A stretch of 39,123 nucleotides of DNA from Anaerolineales bacterium (GTDB lineage Bacteria > Chloroflexota > Anaerolineae > E26-bin7): assembly GCA_004377365.1 (NCBI GenBank), contig SOHZ01000392.1, forward strand, positions 1 through 39,123, written 5' to 3'. Made by a program: the position numbers and the translations under genes. This document shows, piece after piece, positions 38,033-39,123 of the stretch. Under the pieces are notes generated by a model. That model was not told the DNA's origin. It searched no databases and saw nothing but the letters and a program-made list of their open reading frames with translations. Positions within the stretch are counted from its first letter, which is position 1. The number at the start of each line of letters is the position of its first letter.

Positions 38033-39004
38033 CTACACCTCGATGCGTACGATTTTCTGGGTAGCAATGAACCCGATGATGATGCCGGTCACTGCGCCAC
38101 CCATCATGATCCATCCACAAAGCTCTGTGAACATGGCACCTAGGTAATCCGGGTTCATCAAGTAAAGTAGCAGGCCCATACCGATGGGCAAAAAGCTGAT
38201 GACATAGCTAGAGATCACCCCCTGGGCGGTCAGGACTCTGATTTCGCCTTTGATCCTGACTCGCTCGCGGATGGTGTAGCCAATGATCTCAAGGATCTCA
38301 GCCAGATTGCCGCCGACTTCGTGTTGGACGTTGATGGCCGTAATCATCAGGTCCAGGTCGTCACTCTGGATACGGCGCAACATATTGTTCATAGCTTGCT
38401 CGTTGGATAGCCCCAAACCAACCTCCCGCACAACCCGGGCGAACTCCTCCGAAATAGGAGGCGGGAGCTCCCTGGCCACCGTCTCCATAGATTGGAGCAA
38501 GCTGTAGCCAGAGCGGAGAGAGTTGACCAGAAGGTTGATGGTGTCCCCCAACTGATCGTTGAAAGCGTTCAGTCGTCTCCGCTGCTGAATTTTCAGATAA
38601 ATACCGGGAGCGTAGAATCCGAGGACTGCAGCCCCACCAGCCATAAGCAGACTCTTGCGGAAAAGCAAATAGCCGATAAGGAAAAGGCCCAAAATACTGG
38701 TGATGCTCAGGAGGACGTACTCGCCAGGAGTGAGTTTTACGTCAGCACGGGCCAATTGCGTGGCAATTTTGTCCGCAAAGCCCCTGCCAGCAATAGCCTT
38801 ATCCACACCAGCCGCCAGAAGCGAGGGCCCTTTCTCCTTTTCGCCCTTCCCCAAGGCTATGGGCTCGGCCACTCCGCTGGTGTACTGTTCCAAACGGTCC
38901 TCAATAGCCCTATCGCCAGCTCCCACAGTGCTGGCTATCCCCCAGAAGAGGACCACCACCGCCAGCACGATGACTATAGCAAGCACAATTACCATAGGAC
39001 CCAT
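38033..39004 (-). CDS. tadB: TadB-type type II secretion F domain protein
   Basis: A 323-residue protein with an N-terminal membrane helix (MVIVLAIVIVLAVVVLFWG), two helices near residues 95-140 and the core LGDTINLLVNSLRSGYSLLQSMETVARELPPPISEEFARVVREVGLGLSNEQAMNNMLRRIQSDDLDLMITAINVQHEVGGNLAEILEIIGYTIRERVRIKGEIRVLTAQGVISSYVI, which is typical TadB. GGAGGGATG lies before the ATG at 39004. It is the upstream partner of TadC in the Flp pilus platform; the ATPase and pilin genes would be expected beyond the window edge. Confidence 0.92.
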   Translation of the reverse strand: MGPMVIVLAIVIVLAVVVLFWGIASTVGAGDRAIEDRLEQYTSGVAEPIALGKGEKEKGPSLLAAGVDKAIAGRGFADKIATQLARADVKLTPGEYVLLSITSILGLFLIGYLLFRKSLLMAGGAAVLGFYAPGIYLKIQQRRRLNAFNDQLGDTINLLVNSLRSGYSLLQSMETVARELPPPISEEFARVVREVGLGLSNEQAMNNMLRRIQSDDLDLMITAINVQHEVGGNLAEILEIIGYTIRERVRIKGEIRVLTAQGVISSYVISFLPIGMGLLLYLMNPDYLGAMFTELCGWIMMGGAVTGIIIGFIATQKIVRIEV

Positions 39005-39093
39005 AACAACATCCCTCCTGTTCTCCGATTGCCTACCGCTGACTCCTTTCCCTCGCTCTATCGCCTATTACTACAACCGTACTTCCGTCGAAA

Positions 39094-39123
39094 TGTCATT
39101 CTGAGCGACCGAAGGGAGCGAAG
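39094..39123. repeat. Dispersed repeat TGTCATTCTGAGCGACCG... cut by the window edge
   Basis: The sequence TGTCATTCTGAGCGACCG followed by AAGGGAGCGAAG at the window end resembles the widespread bacterial dispersed repeat with core GTCATTCTGAGCG. Only the start of it is visible. Confidence 0.5.

Overview
The window looks like one contig of a Chloroflexota-type (Anaerolineae-like) bacterium, probably from a metagenome. This is inferred from family content only: several GT39 and DUF2079 membrane proteins carrying tandem C-terminal beta-sandwich modules, STAND-like ATPases, TumE-type toxin genes, long HPF, tad genes, and many dispersed palindromes and heptanucleotide repeats. No rRNA, tRNA, CRISPR array or transposase was seen.

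Layout. A radical SAM gene (142-1089, +) converges on a large minus-strand operon (15942 to 1078) that starts at a good sigma70-type promoter near 16003-16031. In transcription order it encodes a Gfo/Idh dehydrogenase, a left-handed beta-helix acetyltransferase, a beta-propeller sensor fused to a STAND-like ATPase, a second and damaged ATPase, a SIR2-like protein, a DegT aminotransferase, a GT39 protein, GT2, GT4, an LPG-synthase/UPF0104-like flippase-type protein and a DUF2079 protein. Most joints are stop/start overlaps. The dehydrogenase, acetyltransferase and aminotransferase are the usual set for a 3-acetamido sugar nucleotide (WlbA/B/C or WbpB/D/E type), and the sensor-ATPase-SIR2 block sits inside that set. 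A second minus-strand pair of membrane glycosyltransferase-like genes (20916 to 16061) has its own promoter and a two-hairpin, terminator-like leader.

From 20991 to 22494 lies a mostly degenerate stretch holding a TumA/TumE-like toxin-antitoxin pair. From 22685 to 31727 (+) there are two more GT39 proteins, a small antitoxin-like ORF between duplicated terminator-promoter cassettes, a lipoprotein with FlgD-like domains, two GT2 enzymes and a hotdog thioesterase. Then come two unknown genes and an HNH nuclease behind an apparently leaderless promoter (31755-33170). The rest is on the minus strand: a small protein and LMW phosphatase, a second SIR2-like gene with its own near-consensus promoter, long HPF, ComF, and tadC/tadB.

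Most of the genes together describe cell-envelope glycan synthesis and protein or lipid glycosylation. The most unusual features are the embedded sensor-STAND-SIR2 block, the palindromic and heptanucleotide repeats that run in frame through coding sequence (mostly in loops of glycosyltransferases), and the variable number of C-terminal beta-sandwich modules on the glycosyltransferases.
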